Of a DNA stretch of 64,000 nucleotides, positions 48,677-57,746 are shown piece after piece (position 1 is the stretch's first letter; the number at the start of each line of letters is the position of its first letter). The notes beneath the pieces are model-generated. The model worked only from the letters and a program-made list of their open reading frames with translations. It searched no databases and was not told the origin of the DNA. Made by a program: the position numbers and the translations under genes. The stretch spans positions 558,001-622,000 of the forward strand of contig NZ_MAYU01000012.1 in assembly GCF_001685025.1 (NCBI RefSeq). The letters run 5' to 3'. This stretch comes from Bacillus sp. FJAT-27225 (GTDB lineage Bacteria; Bacillota; Bacilli; Bacillales; Cytobacillaceae).

Positions 48677-49867
48677 GTGGATTCATTGAAAGGCCTTCAT
48701 AAACTGCCTTCAGCTGATCAATCAATCGAGGAATCCAATGCTAACGAATTTACTAAATTGAAACTGAAAAAACTTAAAGACCAGGTAATTGTCATAACAG
48801 GAGCATCGAGTGGAATTGGCCTGACTACAGCTCGGATGGCTGCGAAACAAGGCGCAAAGGTTGTGGCGGCGGCAAGAAATGAGCAAGCCCTACTCGAGCT
48901 GGTCAGCGAGATAAATGCTGAGGGCGGCCTGTCCACCTATTGTGTCGCCGATGTGGGCAGCGAGGATGATGTGAAAAGAATTGCGAATACTGCAATTGAG
49001 GTATATGGCGGCTTTGACACGTGGGTGAATACTGCCGGGGTTTCTATTTTTGGAAAAGCGACTGATGTGGAAATAGAAGACATGCGGCGTATGTTTGATA
49101 CGAATTTCTGGGGTGCGGTGTACGGGTCCAGAGTGGCAGTTGAGCATTTCAAACAACGGGGTGTGCCAGGTGCGCTTATTAATGTCGGCAGTTTGTTCGG
49201 GGACAGGGGTACTGTTGTTCAGTCGACCTATTCGGCAGCCAAGTTTGCGCTGCATGGTTTTACAGAAAACCTGCGGATGGAGCTGGAGAAAGAAAGGGCG
49301 CCTGTATCGGTGACATTGATTCACCCTGTGAGGATTGATACGCCTTACAATGAGCATGCGGTGAGTTATTTGGAAAAACAGCCTTCCCATGTCGGAATGA
49401 TGTATGCTCCGGAGGCAGTAGCTGAGGCGATTCTCTTTGCGGCAGGCCATCCTAAGCGGGATATGTACGTGGGCTCCCAGGCGAAATTTATTGCTGCATT
49501 TGGCAGGCTTGCTCCCCGTCTCATGGACAAGTGGATGGAGCAAACAATGTTCAGAACCCAGCATGACGACCGCCCATCCAATCCGCGCGAGGAAAGTGCT
49601 TTGTACAAGCCTGGCTATGGAATGCAAGAACGAGGGACAAACTCTGGCTGGATCCGGGAAAGAAGCTGGTATGTCAAAGCAACCAAGCGTCCGCTCGTCA
49701 CTGCACTGGCCCTGGCTGGTGCCGGGGCATCGCTATGGGCGGTCACGAGAAACAAACGGAATGCTTCAAACGATTCTCCTAAACATAGAACAGATGTGAG
49801 GACTGAATACAGACCGACGCCACCAGGCGACCATGTCGTGCTAAAACCCGTTCCAAATCCCGAATAA
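48677..49867 (+). CDS. Long SDR-family oxidoreductase with C-terminal membrane segment
   Basis: A 396-residue protein. Residues about 33-240 form a classical SDR: TGASSGIGLTTA at 42-53, VNTAG, GSLFGDRG and the catalytic YSAAK. A C-terminal extension follows with one hydrophobic stretch (RPLVTALALAGAGASLWAVT, about 344-363) and a polar tail ending PTPPGDHVVLKPVPNPE. The layout suggests a membrane-associated reductase, and the sigma-B-like promoter suggests stress control. GTG start after AGGAGGG. Substrate unknown. Confidence 0.87.
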   Translation: MDSLKGLHKLPSADQSIEESNANEFTKLKLKKLKDQVIVITGASSGIGLTTARMAAKQGAKVVAAARNEQALLELVSEINAEGGLSTYCVADVGSEDDVKRIANTAIEVYGGFDTWVNTAGVSIFGKATDVEIEDMRRMFDTNFWGAVYGSRVAVEHFKQRGVPGALINVGSLFGDRGTVVQSTYSAAKFALHGFTENLRMELEKERAPVSVTLIHPVRIDTPYNEHAVSYLEKQPSHVGMMYAPEAVAEAILFAAGHPKRDMYVGSQAKFIAAFGRLAPRLMDKWMEQTMFRTQHDDRPSNPREESALYKPGYGMQERGTNSGWIRERSWYVKATKRPLVTALALAGAGASLWAVTRNKRNASNDSPKHRTDVRTEYRPTPPGDHVVLKPVPNPE

Positions 49868-49873
49868 GTTATC

Positions 49874-49911
49874 AGGCATGGGCTCACTGCAGTCCATGCC
49901 TTTCATTTTTT
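49874..49911 (+). terminator. Intrinsic terminator after the long SDR gene
   Basis: GGCATGG / CCATGCC stem followed by TTTCATTTTTT. It extends into the end of the convergent gene at 49903. Confidence 0.78.
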
Positions 49912-50253
49912 CCTGCTAAAATCCACATAAATAACATTCTCCCCAGGCTCAAACTCCAAAATATTCTGGTTAAATGAATCCTTTAGTTCATTTAATAACA
50001 GTTCCTTCAATTTAATCAGCTTTGCAGGGCCTATCCCCGGCATGGACTCAGAAATAATGATTTGATAGTCCGGCTGGTCTTTGTAAAAGCGGATGATTCC
50101 CGCGCCTTTCCTCTCATTTTTCCCTATTGATACCGTGAAATCAAAACGCTGCTCTACATGGGAAGTTAAATCAGGCAGTCCGAGATTCTGATAAATCTCC
50201 GGAATCGGATGATAGGCTGGAGGACCGGTAAATCCAACGCTAATAAGTTCCAA
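49903..50253 (-). CDS. Conserved-looking hypothetical protein
   Basis: 116 residues, no signal peptide or membrane segment; alternating strands and one helix (GPAKLIKLKELLLNELKDSF). TTG start with GCGAGG nine bases ahead. No family was recognised. Regular codon structure and a ribosome site support a real gene convergent with the long SDR. Confidence 0.55.
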   Translation of the reverse strand: MELISVGFTGPPAYHPIPEIYQNLGLPDLTSHVEQRFDFTVSIGKNERKGAGIIRFYKDQPDYQIIISESMPGIGPAKLIKLKELLLNELKDSFNQNILEFEPGENVIYVDFSRKK

Positions 50254-50280
50254 ATCAAAAACCTCGCTTCCTTATTCCTG

Positions 50281-50415
50281 CTAGTATTTTTCCGTGTTGA
50301 GTGCGGACTTATAACCATGTGGATCATTGATTTGTTGACGTTTGAACAAATCATCATCCAGAAGCCCGCTGTTCAGCAACCCTACTGAATAAAAGATTTC
50401 AAAAACATTTCCCAT
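50281..50415 (-). CDS. Possible small protein (44 residues)
   Basis: From the ATG at 50415 the frame reads MGNVFEIFYSVGLLNSGLLDDDLFKRQQINDPHGYKSALNTEKY, with GGGGAAGG ahead. It lies 28 bp upstream of the hypothetical gene at 49903-50253. The frame is open further upstream but crosses a hairpin. No homologue recognised; the call is tentative. Confidence 0.35.
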   Translation of the reverse strand: MGNVFEIFYSVGLLNSGLLDDDLFKRQQINDPHGYKSALNTEKY

Positions 50416-50458
50416 GGCCTTCCCCGTTCTCCATAGATGCTCACTCCGGAACCTCTGC

Positions 50459-50490
50459 AAACAGCCCTTTTCCATATAACGGGCTGTTTT
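50459..50490. terminator. Hairpin upstream of the GH18/NodB/GT2 gene
   Basis: AAACAGCCC / GGGCTGTTT stem with TTATTAG following on the plus strand. No gene ends here on the plus strand, so it may be a leader hairpin for a leftward transcript or a remnant. Confidence 0.4.
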
Positions 50491-50599
50491 ATTAGTGAAT
50501 AAAAAGCTTGCCTGCATACAATATTGCGAATGTCAAAAAGGTTTGTCTTACGAGAATCCTTTTTCACCTAGTGAAAGAACGCGATAAGGGGGGAACCAG

Positions 50600-53500
50600 A
50601 TGTCAGTAAACAACAAGAACTTCGTGTTTCAGGATTCTACCGGCAAACGATGGAACCGGTTAGTCGTCATCCTGCTTTCAGTATTTCTTTTCCTATTCGT
50701 CCTTCTATCCGCCATTGGCCAAAGCCTTTTTCAAAATCCAGTTCTTCCCCAGATATCCTTTGGAGTAAAAGAGGAAATTCAGCCAATTAACGAGCCTTTA
50801 AACAAAAATGGGAAACCAGCCAAGCTTGGCGGCGGCAGCCAAAAACCATATAAAGTTCCCAGGGAGGAACTATACGGTTTTTACTTAGCCGATGATGCAG
50901 TTAGCAAAAAAACAGTCACAAGGAATATTCATGTCCTAGGTGTCCTGGTTCCAAATTGGTACTGGCTTGATTCCGATTATGACCTTCAAACGAACAAGGA
51001 AAAGGATATTATAAAGCTGGCGGAAAAAAACGGTGTTAAGCTCATGCCCCGCTTCTCTCTGCATGAGGATACGGATGAGGATAAGTTTCAACAACTTCTT
51101 AAATCGGTTGAATCTCGCCGGGCTCTGGCCACCTCCCTGCATGAGAGGGTCAAAGAAGATAAGTTTGCCGGAATCAATATAGATATATGGCAAATCCGCA
51201 CTGAAAACCGGGGACACTTTACAGCTTTTGTCTCCGAGTTATCCCAACGTTTTTCTGCTGATGGCCTTAAGGTGACACTAACGGTTTCTCCAGATCATCC
51301 AGCCTATGAGTATAAAAAGCTGGCTGAAGTCTCGGACCGGGTCTTCGTTAAATTTTTCAAGGAACTCCCCGAAATGGAGCGTCCGGGCCCTGTTGCTTCT
51401 ATTGAATGGTTTCAGGAAACATTAAAAAGGCTGCCAATCCCTCGCGAGAAAATCATTGTTTCGCTGAGCAATGAGGGATATGAGTGGGATATGGATAAAC
51501 AAGAGCTGGTCAATCACCTGCAGTTCCATGAAGTGATGAGGGCGGCTTCGAGTTCGGGCCTTACAGTTCAATGGGATTCCAACAGCATGAACCCTTATAT
51601 ACGGTTTACAAAGAACGGCGTGCCCCAATTAATCTGGTTTCTCGATGCAGTCACTTCATACAACCAAATCAAGCTGGGGCTGGCGCTCGGTGTGAAAGGT
51701 GTTGGCATTGAGCAGCTTGGATATGAAGACCCTGGGCTATGGAAGTATTTGACCGACACATCCCGAATGGAAGCAAACAGTGAAAAATTAAAGACAATGG
51801 AAAACCCTATCCCGATTATGAATATAGGATACGGGGAAATCCTTAGAATCTCATCAAAATCCCAGGAAGGAAGCAGAATCCTTCAACTCGGTTCGAACGG
51901 CTATATTACCAAAGAATCCTACACAGATTATCCTCTCCCCTACTACATCGAACGGTATGGTGAGCAACAAGGAAAGGTCATTGTCCTATCCTTTGACGAC
52001 GGGCCCGAGCCAACTTACACACCGAAAATACTCGATATATTAAGCGAGGAACAGGTTCGTGCCTCCTTCTATGTTGTTGGCCGCCAGGCAGCACTATATC
52101 CAGATATCCTTGAACGAATTCACCGAGAGGCACATGAGATAGGCAATCATACGTTTAGCCATTCTGATATCCAAAAAAGCGGTCCCTACATGCTTCAGGC
52201 TGAACTTAATTCAACCCAGCGACTAATCCAGCAGATTACCGGACATTCCACGAATCTTTACCGGCCTCCCTATACTCCGGACTTGTTAGTCGAAAACGCC
52301 ATGGAGTTAACCCCCTTTTTGCAGGCTCAGGAAATGGGCTACACGATGGTGGGCTCCTACATTGACACGAAGGATTGGAACACGGGCTCCAGTGAAGAAA
52401 TCGTTGCAAGACTGCTCAATAATCTGGAAGGCGGCAACATTGTCCTTTTTCATGATGCGGGGGGCGACAGGTCGGCTACGGTAGAAGCACTTCCAAAAAT
52501 CATAAAAGCATTAAAGGATGAAGGATATACGTTTGCCACCGTTTCAGACTTGATTGGCAAACAAAGGCTTGATGTCATGCCTCCTGTCGAAGAGGAGACC
52601 TTTCCTTATTTGAAATTCTATAAACTAGCCAATACGCTGTTTATCTGGACAATAAAGTTTTGCTCCGCTTTTTTCATACTCGGTATTGTGATGGGAATCA
52701 TCCGGTTGCTTCTATTGTTCTTTTTCAGTCTAAAACACGGCAGAAGGAAGCCTCTTGCCAAATCGTCACTACCATATGAACCTTTTGTCAGTATCATTAT
52801 CCCCGCTTATAACGAAGAAAAAGTCATTAAACCAACAATCAAATCCATATTAAAGAGCCAATACAAGAACTATGAAGTCATTATCGTAAATGATGGATCG
52901 ACTGATAACACGTATAAAAAGGTTAAAAAAATTGCTAATAAAAATACGATTGTCCGCCAAATCATTAAAGAAAATGAAGGTAAAACAGCAGCGCTCAATA
53001 GTGGCATTTTAGAGTCACATGGTGACATCATTATTACGATGGATGCAGATACTTCAATCGCACCAGATGCTATTTCACGCCTTGTCACGCATTTCAAAGA
53101 TAAGAAGGTTGCCGGTGTGTCTGGAAATGTACGAATCGGCAATTTACAAAACATGCTGACCCTCTGGCAGCATATTGAATATGTAACTGGCTTCAATCTC
53201 GAGAAAAGGGCCTTTCATGAATTGAATTGCATCACCGTCGTTCCGGGCGCAATAGGCGCTTTAAGAAAAAGTGCAATTATTGAAGCTGGTTTATTTAAAG
53301 ATGATACGTTGGCAGAGGATACCGATATCACCCTGAAATTAATCCGGATGGGGTACCGTATTCATTACGAGCCTGATGCCTATGCCTATACGGAAGCACC
53401 TGAAACTGTTAAAAGCTTTGTAAAACAGCGTTTCAGATGGTCATACGGAATATTGCAATGCTTATGGAAGCATTCGGGAGCCCTTTTCAGCCGAAAAAAT

Positions 53501-53854
53501 AAAGGGCTTGGCTTTGTCGGACTGCCTTACATGTGGTTTCAATATGTATTTCAAGCCTTCTCCCCGCTCATTGATATCGTTTTCCTTATTGGGTTATTTG
53601 GGGATACGGAAAGAATTATCACATATTATCTACTATTCTTTCTCGTAGACCTGCTCGTCAGCTTTTACGCTTTTTGGCTTGAACGAACCAGCTACAGGCC
53701 ACTTTTCCATTTGATAGTCCAACGCTTTATCTATCGCCAGCTATTGGTCTATTCCATTTGGAAAGCCTTCATATATGCCGGAAAAGGAATTTTGATCGGC
53801 TGGAACAAATTGCAGAGATCAGGAAACGTGAAGCTTCCGGTTAAGAAATACTAA
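50600..53854 (+). CDS. Three-domain membrane protein: GH18-like, polysaccharide deacetylase (NodB) and family-2 glycosyltransferase
   Basis: A 1084-residue protein. A membrane anchor (about 21-43) leads to an extracytoplasmic GH18-like domain (about 90-400). The catalytic DxE region, expected as GINIDFE, reads GINIDIW (about 190-196), so the acid is missing. A NodB deacetylase domain (about 460-655) follows with metal ligands SFDDG and HTFSH, YRPPY, and the late LFHDAGG. A hydrophobic segment (about 675-710) leads to a GT2 domain (about 728-1000) with VNDGSTDN, MDADT, EDTD and QRFRW, and then C-terminal membrane helices. This resembles PgaB (deacetylase plus hydrolase-like) fused to PgaC (synthase), suggesting synthesis and N-deacetylation of an exported hexosamine polymer. 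RBS GGGGGG. Monocistronic. Confidence 0.9.
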   Translation: MSVNNKNFVFQDSTGKRWNRLVVILLSVFLFLFVLLSAIGQSLFQNPVLPQISFGVKEEIQPINEPLNKNGKPAKLGGGSQKPYKVPREELYGFYLADDAVSKKTVTRNIHVLGVLVPNWYWLDSDYDLQTNKEKDIIKLAEKNGVKLMPRFSLHEDTDEDKFQQLLKSVESRRALATSLHERVKEDKFAGINIDIWQIRTENRGHFTAFVSELSQRFSADGLKVTLTVSPDHPAYEYKKLAEVSDRVFVKFFKELPEMERPGPVASIEWFQETLKRLPIPREKIIVSLSNEGYEWDMDKQELVNHLQFHEVMRAASSSGLTVQWDSNSMNPYIRFTKNGVPQLIWFLDAVTSYNQIKLGLALGVKGVGIEQLGYEDPGLWKYLTDTSRMEANSEKLKTMENPIPIMNIGYGEILRISSKSQEGSRILQLGSNGYITKESYTDYPLPYYIERYGEQQGKVIVLSFDDGPEPTYTPKILDILSEEQVRASFYVVGRQAALYPDILERIHREAHEIGNHTFSHSDIQKSGPYMLQAELNSTQRLIQQITGHSTNLYRPPYTPDLLVENAMELTPFLQAQEMGYTMVGSYIDTKDWNTGSSEEIVARLLNNLEGGNIVLFHDAGGDRSATVEALPKIIKALKDEGYTFATVSDLIGKQRLDVMPPVEEETFPYLKFYKLANTLFIWTIKFCSAFFILGIVMGIIRLLLLFFFSLKHGRRKPLAKSSLPYEPFVSIIIPAYNEEKVIKPTIKSILKSQYKNYEVIIVNDGSTDNTYKKVKKIANKNTIVRQIIKENEGKTAALNSGILESHGDIIITMDADTSIAPDAISRLVTHFKDKKVAGVSGNVRIGNLQNMLTLWQHIEYVTGFNLEKRAFHELNCITVVPGAIGALRKSAIIEAGLFKDDTLAEDTDITLKLIRMGYRIHYEPDAYAYTEAPETVKSFVKQRFRWSYGILQCLWKHSGALFSRKNKGLGFVGLPYMWFQYVFQAFSPLIDIVFLIGLFGDTERIITYYLLFFLVDLLVSFYAFWLERTSYRPLFHLIVQRFIYRQLLVYSIWKAFIYAGKGILIGWNKLQRSGNVKLPVKKY

Positions 53855-53908
53855 TCGGATTAAAGTAAAGGTTTAGAAGGGGCAGTTGAATCCTTCCCAA
53901 ATCTTTAG

Positions 53909-53942
53909 TAACAGGGAACCGTTTTGGGGTCCCTGTTTTGTT
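53909..53942 (+). terminator. Intrinsic terminator after the GH18/NodB/GT2 gene
   Basis: AACAGGG..CC / GG..CCCTGTT hairpin followed by TTGTTGTTTTT. Confidence 0.8.
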
Positions 53943-54114
53943 GTTTTTCAATGGTTCTGAGGACAAATTGGCGCGGGGCAGGGCCAAAGTTTTGGTTCAA
54001 GGTTTTCTGAATTTAAAAAGCAGCATTAAAAACAGGTTACTTATCATGTTTTTTCTAAAAAAAGGCATCCTAAGAAAAACCAGCGACCGAGCACGAGAAG
54101 AAAGGTGATATGAT

Positions 54115-54780
54115 GTGAAGCTGTATCAAATCAGAAAAGGCCAATTTGTATACTATAATAACGAGTTGCACAAGGTATATGGAATAAAGCCTATGTACAA
54201 GCTGTCCGTCCATCTGTATAAGCTGAGAGATATGTCCCAGCATATAACCGATGCGGCAAGTGTGGAGCGATACATACCAAAAGAAAATGACAGCTTTATT
54301 TTTGACCATAATGTTTACACTCTCAGAAATAACCAAAAGCCGGTGGCAGGGGATTTAATTTTAATAAACAATCCGGCTCCCGATACGCTTGACCATTATT
54401 CACTGAATGAAATAGAAGTAGTGGAAACAGTGGATCATAAAGGAGTTATTACGAGTGACTTGAACGGGATCAAGCATAGCGAGTATTTATTGATGGTTCC
54501 TGGCCGCGCCCCTGACAGCCACCCGATTGATTATAAGGACATGACAAATATGGTGGAAGACGTTGATGACAATTCCGGTCAAATCGTACATCCATATGCC
54601 GGCTTTTCTGTACAGCTGGGGGATGTTTTCAAAAAGAACGATCCTGGGATACTGATTGAAGTAATGGTCATTGCAATCAAAGGGCAAACCATTTATCTGG
54701 GCGGCGGCTTTGAGGTAGCCCAAGACGAGTTGATTAATTCGGATAAGTGGGAATTTCAATACAACCCATTTAACAACTGA
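54115..54780 (+). CDS. Hypothetical soluble protein preceding the BCCT transporter
   Basis: 221 residues, no signal or membrane segment, mostly beta (KLYQIRKGQFVYYNNELHKVYGIKPMYKLSVHLYKL). An apparent duplication of KOW/SH3-like strand patterns is only a visual impression. GTG start with AAAGGTGAT ahead. It lies 23 bases before the BCCT gene on the same strand, so it is probably co-transcribed and may relate to osmotic adaptation. No named family recognised. Confidence 0.65.
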   Translation: MKLYQIRKGQFVYYNNELHKVYGIKPMYKLSVHLYKLRDMSQHITDAASVERYIPKENDSFIFDHNVYTLRNNQKPVAGDLILINNPAPDTLDHYSLNEIEVVETVDHKGVITSDLNGIKHSEYLLMVPGRAPDSHPIDYKDMTNMVEDVDDNSGQIVHPYAGFSVQLGDVFKKNDPGILIEVMVIAIKGQTIYLGGGFEVAQDELINSDKWEFQYNPFNN

Positions 54781-54803
54781 ACGATGATTTCCAGGAGGTT
54801 TTT

Positions 54804-56333
54804 ATGGAAAAATTCAAAGAAAATGCCGTGTTTTTTATATCATTGGCGCTTACCCTCATTTTCATTATATGGGGTGTTTTTTTCACAGAAAGTTTAACGA
54901 AGGTTACCAACGCCGTTTACAACGGCTCAATTGATTACCTTGGCTGGGTATATCTTGGTTCGACCCTATTTTTTGTGGTTTTTTCCGTCTATTTACTGTT
55001 TTCAAAGTATGGAAATATCCGGCTTGGCAGAAAAACAGATAAGCCAGATTTCAGTACTGGCTCCTGGCTTGCGATGCTGTTCGGTGCAGGGATGGGAATC
55101 GGTATCGTCTACTGGAGTGTCGCGGAGCCAATCACCCATTATACAGCTCCACCATATGGGGAACCGTATACGGTTGAGGCTGCAAATACTGCGATGAAGT
55201 ATACTTTTTTCCATTGGGGATTTCATCCGTGGGCTATCTATACAGTAATTGGCCTTGCGCTTGCTTTTTTTCAATATAACAAAAGGCTGCCTGCGTCTAT
55301 CAGTTCCGCGTTCCATCCGATTTTGGGAGATAAGATCCATGGCCCGATCGGGAAGACAATCGATATCCTTTCCATCTTTGCAACCGTATTTGGGATTGCC
55401 ACATCGCTAGGGCTTGGTGCAATGCAGGTTACTGCCGGCATGCATGCTATTTTCAGGGTCCCTAATACGCTGTTTGTCCAACTGGTTGTAATTGTTGTCG
55501 CAACGGTAATTTTCATTATTTCACTCAATACTGGCATTGATAGAGGGATTAAATATTTATCCAACGCTGCGATTATCCTGTCTTTTTTAATTATGCTGAT
55601 CATTGTGTTCGTGGGACCGGCCTTGACTATCGTTCAAGTGTTCTTTAATACGATGGGGCTTTATATCAATGACTTTGTAAAAATGAGCCTCAGGTTAACA
55701 CCATTTAGCAAGGGTGGAGAATGGATTGCCTCCTGGACCTTGTTCTATTGGGCATGGTGGATTGCTTGGGCGCCGTTCGTTGGCATGTTCATCGCAAGGA
55801 TTTCTAAAGGCAGGACCATTAAGGAATTTGTGATTGGGGTGCTGATTGTCCCTACAATCGGGACTTGCGTCTGGATGTCCGTCTTTGGCGGATCGGCACT
55901 TAAACTGGTCCAGGACCAGGGAAATAATGACCTTGCTAACAATATTGCAGAAAATGTATCGCTTGCAATTTTTACATTCTTCGACTATCTTCCGTTAAGC
56001 TCACTTTTAAGCATTGTTGGCTTTGCGGTAGTGGCGATTTATTATATCACCGTGGCCGATACCGCGACGTTCGTTTTGGGGATGCTGAGCGAAGGCGGGA
56101 CGCTGAATCCGTCCAATAAAATCAAGATGACCTGGGGTGTTATCCAATCAGCTGTTGCAGCTGTATTGCTGCTGGCCGGCGGGTTGAACGTTCTGCAAAC
56201 TGCTTCAATTGGAGCGGCACTTCCTTTCACCTTTATCCTGCTGGCAATGAGCTACTCGTTACTGAAAGGCCTGGAAAAGGAAATGGAATCACAGCCACAA
56301 AGAGGTGCAAAACGAAGCATTCAGCATACGTAA
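54804..56333 (+). CDS. opuD: BCCT-family glycine betaine/choline/carnitine transporter (OpuD-like)
   Basis: A 509-residue transporter with 12 membrane segments. The BCCT motifs are clear: AMLFGAGMGIGIVYWSVAEPITHY near residues 87-110, and ASWTLFYWAWWIAWAPFVGMFIARISKGRTIKEF around 310-343, which includes the aromatic substrate box. It imports compatible solutes with sodium for osmoprotection. AGGAGG lies seven bases before the ATG. OpuD is suggested by length and lack of long tails; choline or carnitine carriers cannot be excluded. Confidence 0.9.
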   Translation: MEKFKENAVFFISLALTLIFIIWGVFFTESLTKVTNAVYNGSIDYLGWVYLGSTLFFVVFSVYLLFSKYGNIRLGRKTDKPDFSTGSWLAMLFGAGMGIGIVYWSVAEPITHYTAPPYGEPYTVEAANTAMKYTFFHWGFHPWAIYTVIGLALAFFQYNKRLPASISSAFHPILGDKIHGPIGKTIDILSIFATVFGIATSLGLGAMQVTAGMHAIFRVPNTLFVQLVVIVVATVIFIISLNTGIDRGIKYLSNAAIILSFLIMLIIVFVGPALTIVQVFFNTMGLYINDFVKMSLRLTPFSKGGEWIASWTLFYWAWWIAWAPFVGMFIARISKGRTIKEFVIGVLIVPTIGTCVWMSVFGGSALKLVQDQGNNDLANNIAENVSLAIFTFFDYLPLSSLLSIVGFAVVAIYYITVADTATFVLGMLSEGGTLNPSNKIKMTWGVIQSAVAAVLLLAGGLNVLQTASIGAALPFTFILLAMSYSLLKGLEKEMESQPQRGAKRSIQHT

Positions 56334-56340
56334 CAAATCT

Positions 56341-56371
56341 AAAACTCGCATAAATTGATATGCGAGTTTTA
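56341..56371. terminator. Bidirectional intrinsic terminator
   Basis: AAAACTCGCATA / TATGCGAGTTTT, perfect 12-bp stem with a six-base loop, between the BCCT gene and the convergent small gene. Confidence 0.88.
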
Positions 56372-56383
56372 TTGTTGAAATCA

Positions 56384-56650
56384 CTATCTATTCGAAAAGC
56401 AGAATCTATCAACTAGCCAATTGATGCTTTTAGGGGACAACCTACTGTATGTTCCATTTAGATGTTTCTCAAAGAGAGCTGCTGACTCTAACAGTGATTT
56501 TTGATTATCAGGAAAACTGTAAATCTCATCAATTAAAAAGCGAATTTTTTCAAAATCTTCAAGGGGCATGTCATTGGGTTTTTTCATAAATGACCATTTG
56601 CTAGACCATTCCTGAATAATTAAATTAACTTCTTCCCAATCAATTTCCAT
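56384..56650 (-). CDS. Small acidic/basic helical protein, unknown
   Basis: 88 residues (MEIDWEEVNLIIQEWSSKWSFMKKPNDMPLEDFEKIRFLIDEIYSFPDNQ...), predicted all-helical. ATG after GGAGGCG. It shares a terminator with the BCCT gene and seems monocistronic. Size and composition are compatible with an immunity-type or regulatory protein, but nothing identifies it. Confidence 0.55.
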   Translation of the reverse strand: MEIDWEEVNLIIQEWSSKWSFMKKPNDMPLEDFEKIRFLIDEIYSFPDNQKSLLESAALFEKHLNGTYSRLSPKSINWLVDRFCFSNR

Positions 56651-56782
56651 TTGAACGCCTCCGATTTTTCCATGGTTACGAAAAAACTCACTCCGATGGC
56701 CAATGTTTTGTTTTATCTTTCAGTATACGGATAAAGTATGGTTAAATGGAATAAAAATGATATCTACTTAAGGATGGTTTAC

Positions 56783-57490
56783 ATGCGAATCAATAAATAT
56801 ATTAGCGAGTCTGGAAAAGCCTCAAGACGGCAGGCCGATAAATTAATTTTGGAAGGACGAGTTACCATCAATGGGAAGCGCGCTGAAATCGGCAGCCAAG
56901 TAAATCCTGGCGATAATGTTCTCGTGAATGGGGACCCCATCCGTGTGGCTAGAAACAATGTGTATATTGCCTTAAATAAACCTGTAGGCATTACGAGTAC
57001 AACAGAAAAAGGTGTAAAGGGAAATATAGTTGATTTAGTTAACCATCCATTACGGATATTTAATATTGGCCGCCTGGACAAAGATTCAGAGGGCTTAATC
57101 CTTATGACCAACGATGGCGACATTGTTAACGAAATCCTTCGTTCTGAAAATAGGCATGAAAAGGAATATATCGTTTCAGTCGACAAGCCCATTACCCCCG
57201 AATTTTTGAAGAGGATGTCCGAGGGTGTAAAAATATTGGGAACAAAAACACTTCCTTGTGAAGTACGGCAATTATCCAAATTCGAGTTTCAGATTATACT
57301 GACGCAGGGGCTGAACCGCCAAATTCGCCGCATGTGTGAGGCGTTAGGCTACGAAGTTTACAGATTGCGGAGAATACGGATTATGAATATCCATTTGGGA
57401 AATCTCCCTCCTGGACAATGGAGAGACTTATCAAAGAAAGAGAAGACTCAACTATTCAGAGAGCTCAACTATGAGCCAAAAGAATGGTAA
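56783..57490 (+). CDS. rluF: 23S rRNA pseudouridine synthase, RluF-like
   Basis: A 235-residue enzyme. An S4 RNA-binding domain (1-60, [32 protein letters not shown]) precedes the RsuA/RluF catalytic domain with [18 protein letters not shown], where the first D of the motif is the catalytic aspartate, and [15 protein letters not shown]. It converts a uridine of 23S rRNA to pseudouridine. The ATG at 56783 has AAGGATGG ahead; the 15-codon extension to 56738 is outside the S4 start. Confidence 0.9.
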   Translation: MRINKYISESGKASRRQADKLILEGRVTINGKRAEIGSQVNPGDNVLVNGDPIRVARNNVYIALNKPVGITSTTEKGVKGNIVDLVNHPLRIFNIGRLDKDSEGLILMTNDGDIVNEILRSENRHEKEYIVSVDKPITPEFLKRMSEGVKILGTKTLPCEVRQLSKFEFQIILTQGLNRQIRRMCEALGYEVYRLRRIRIMNIHLGNLPPGQWRDLSKKEKTQLFRELNYEPKEW

Positions 57491-57746
57491 GAAGCTGAAT
57501 AACTTTTTCAACAATAAAGAGCATTATATTTATATTGCTATGCACATTAGGGTAACCTCTTTTTAGGACCCTTCATAAGGCTTCCCAATTTGTTCAATCT
57601 TACTATTCCGCCAGTCTGCGGGCATAGTTGATTTTTCCAATTCGCCAGGAGTGTACTACTCTTGGCCTTTTTCTTTTGCTTATTTAGTTATCTAACGATT
57701 GGTGATCTACCCGATTCAATCGTGTTTTTTATAGGCTTTTTGGCAG

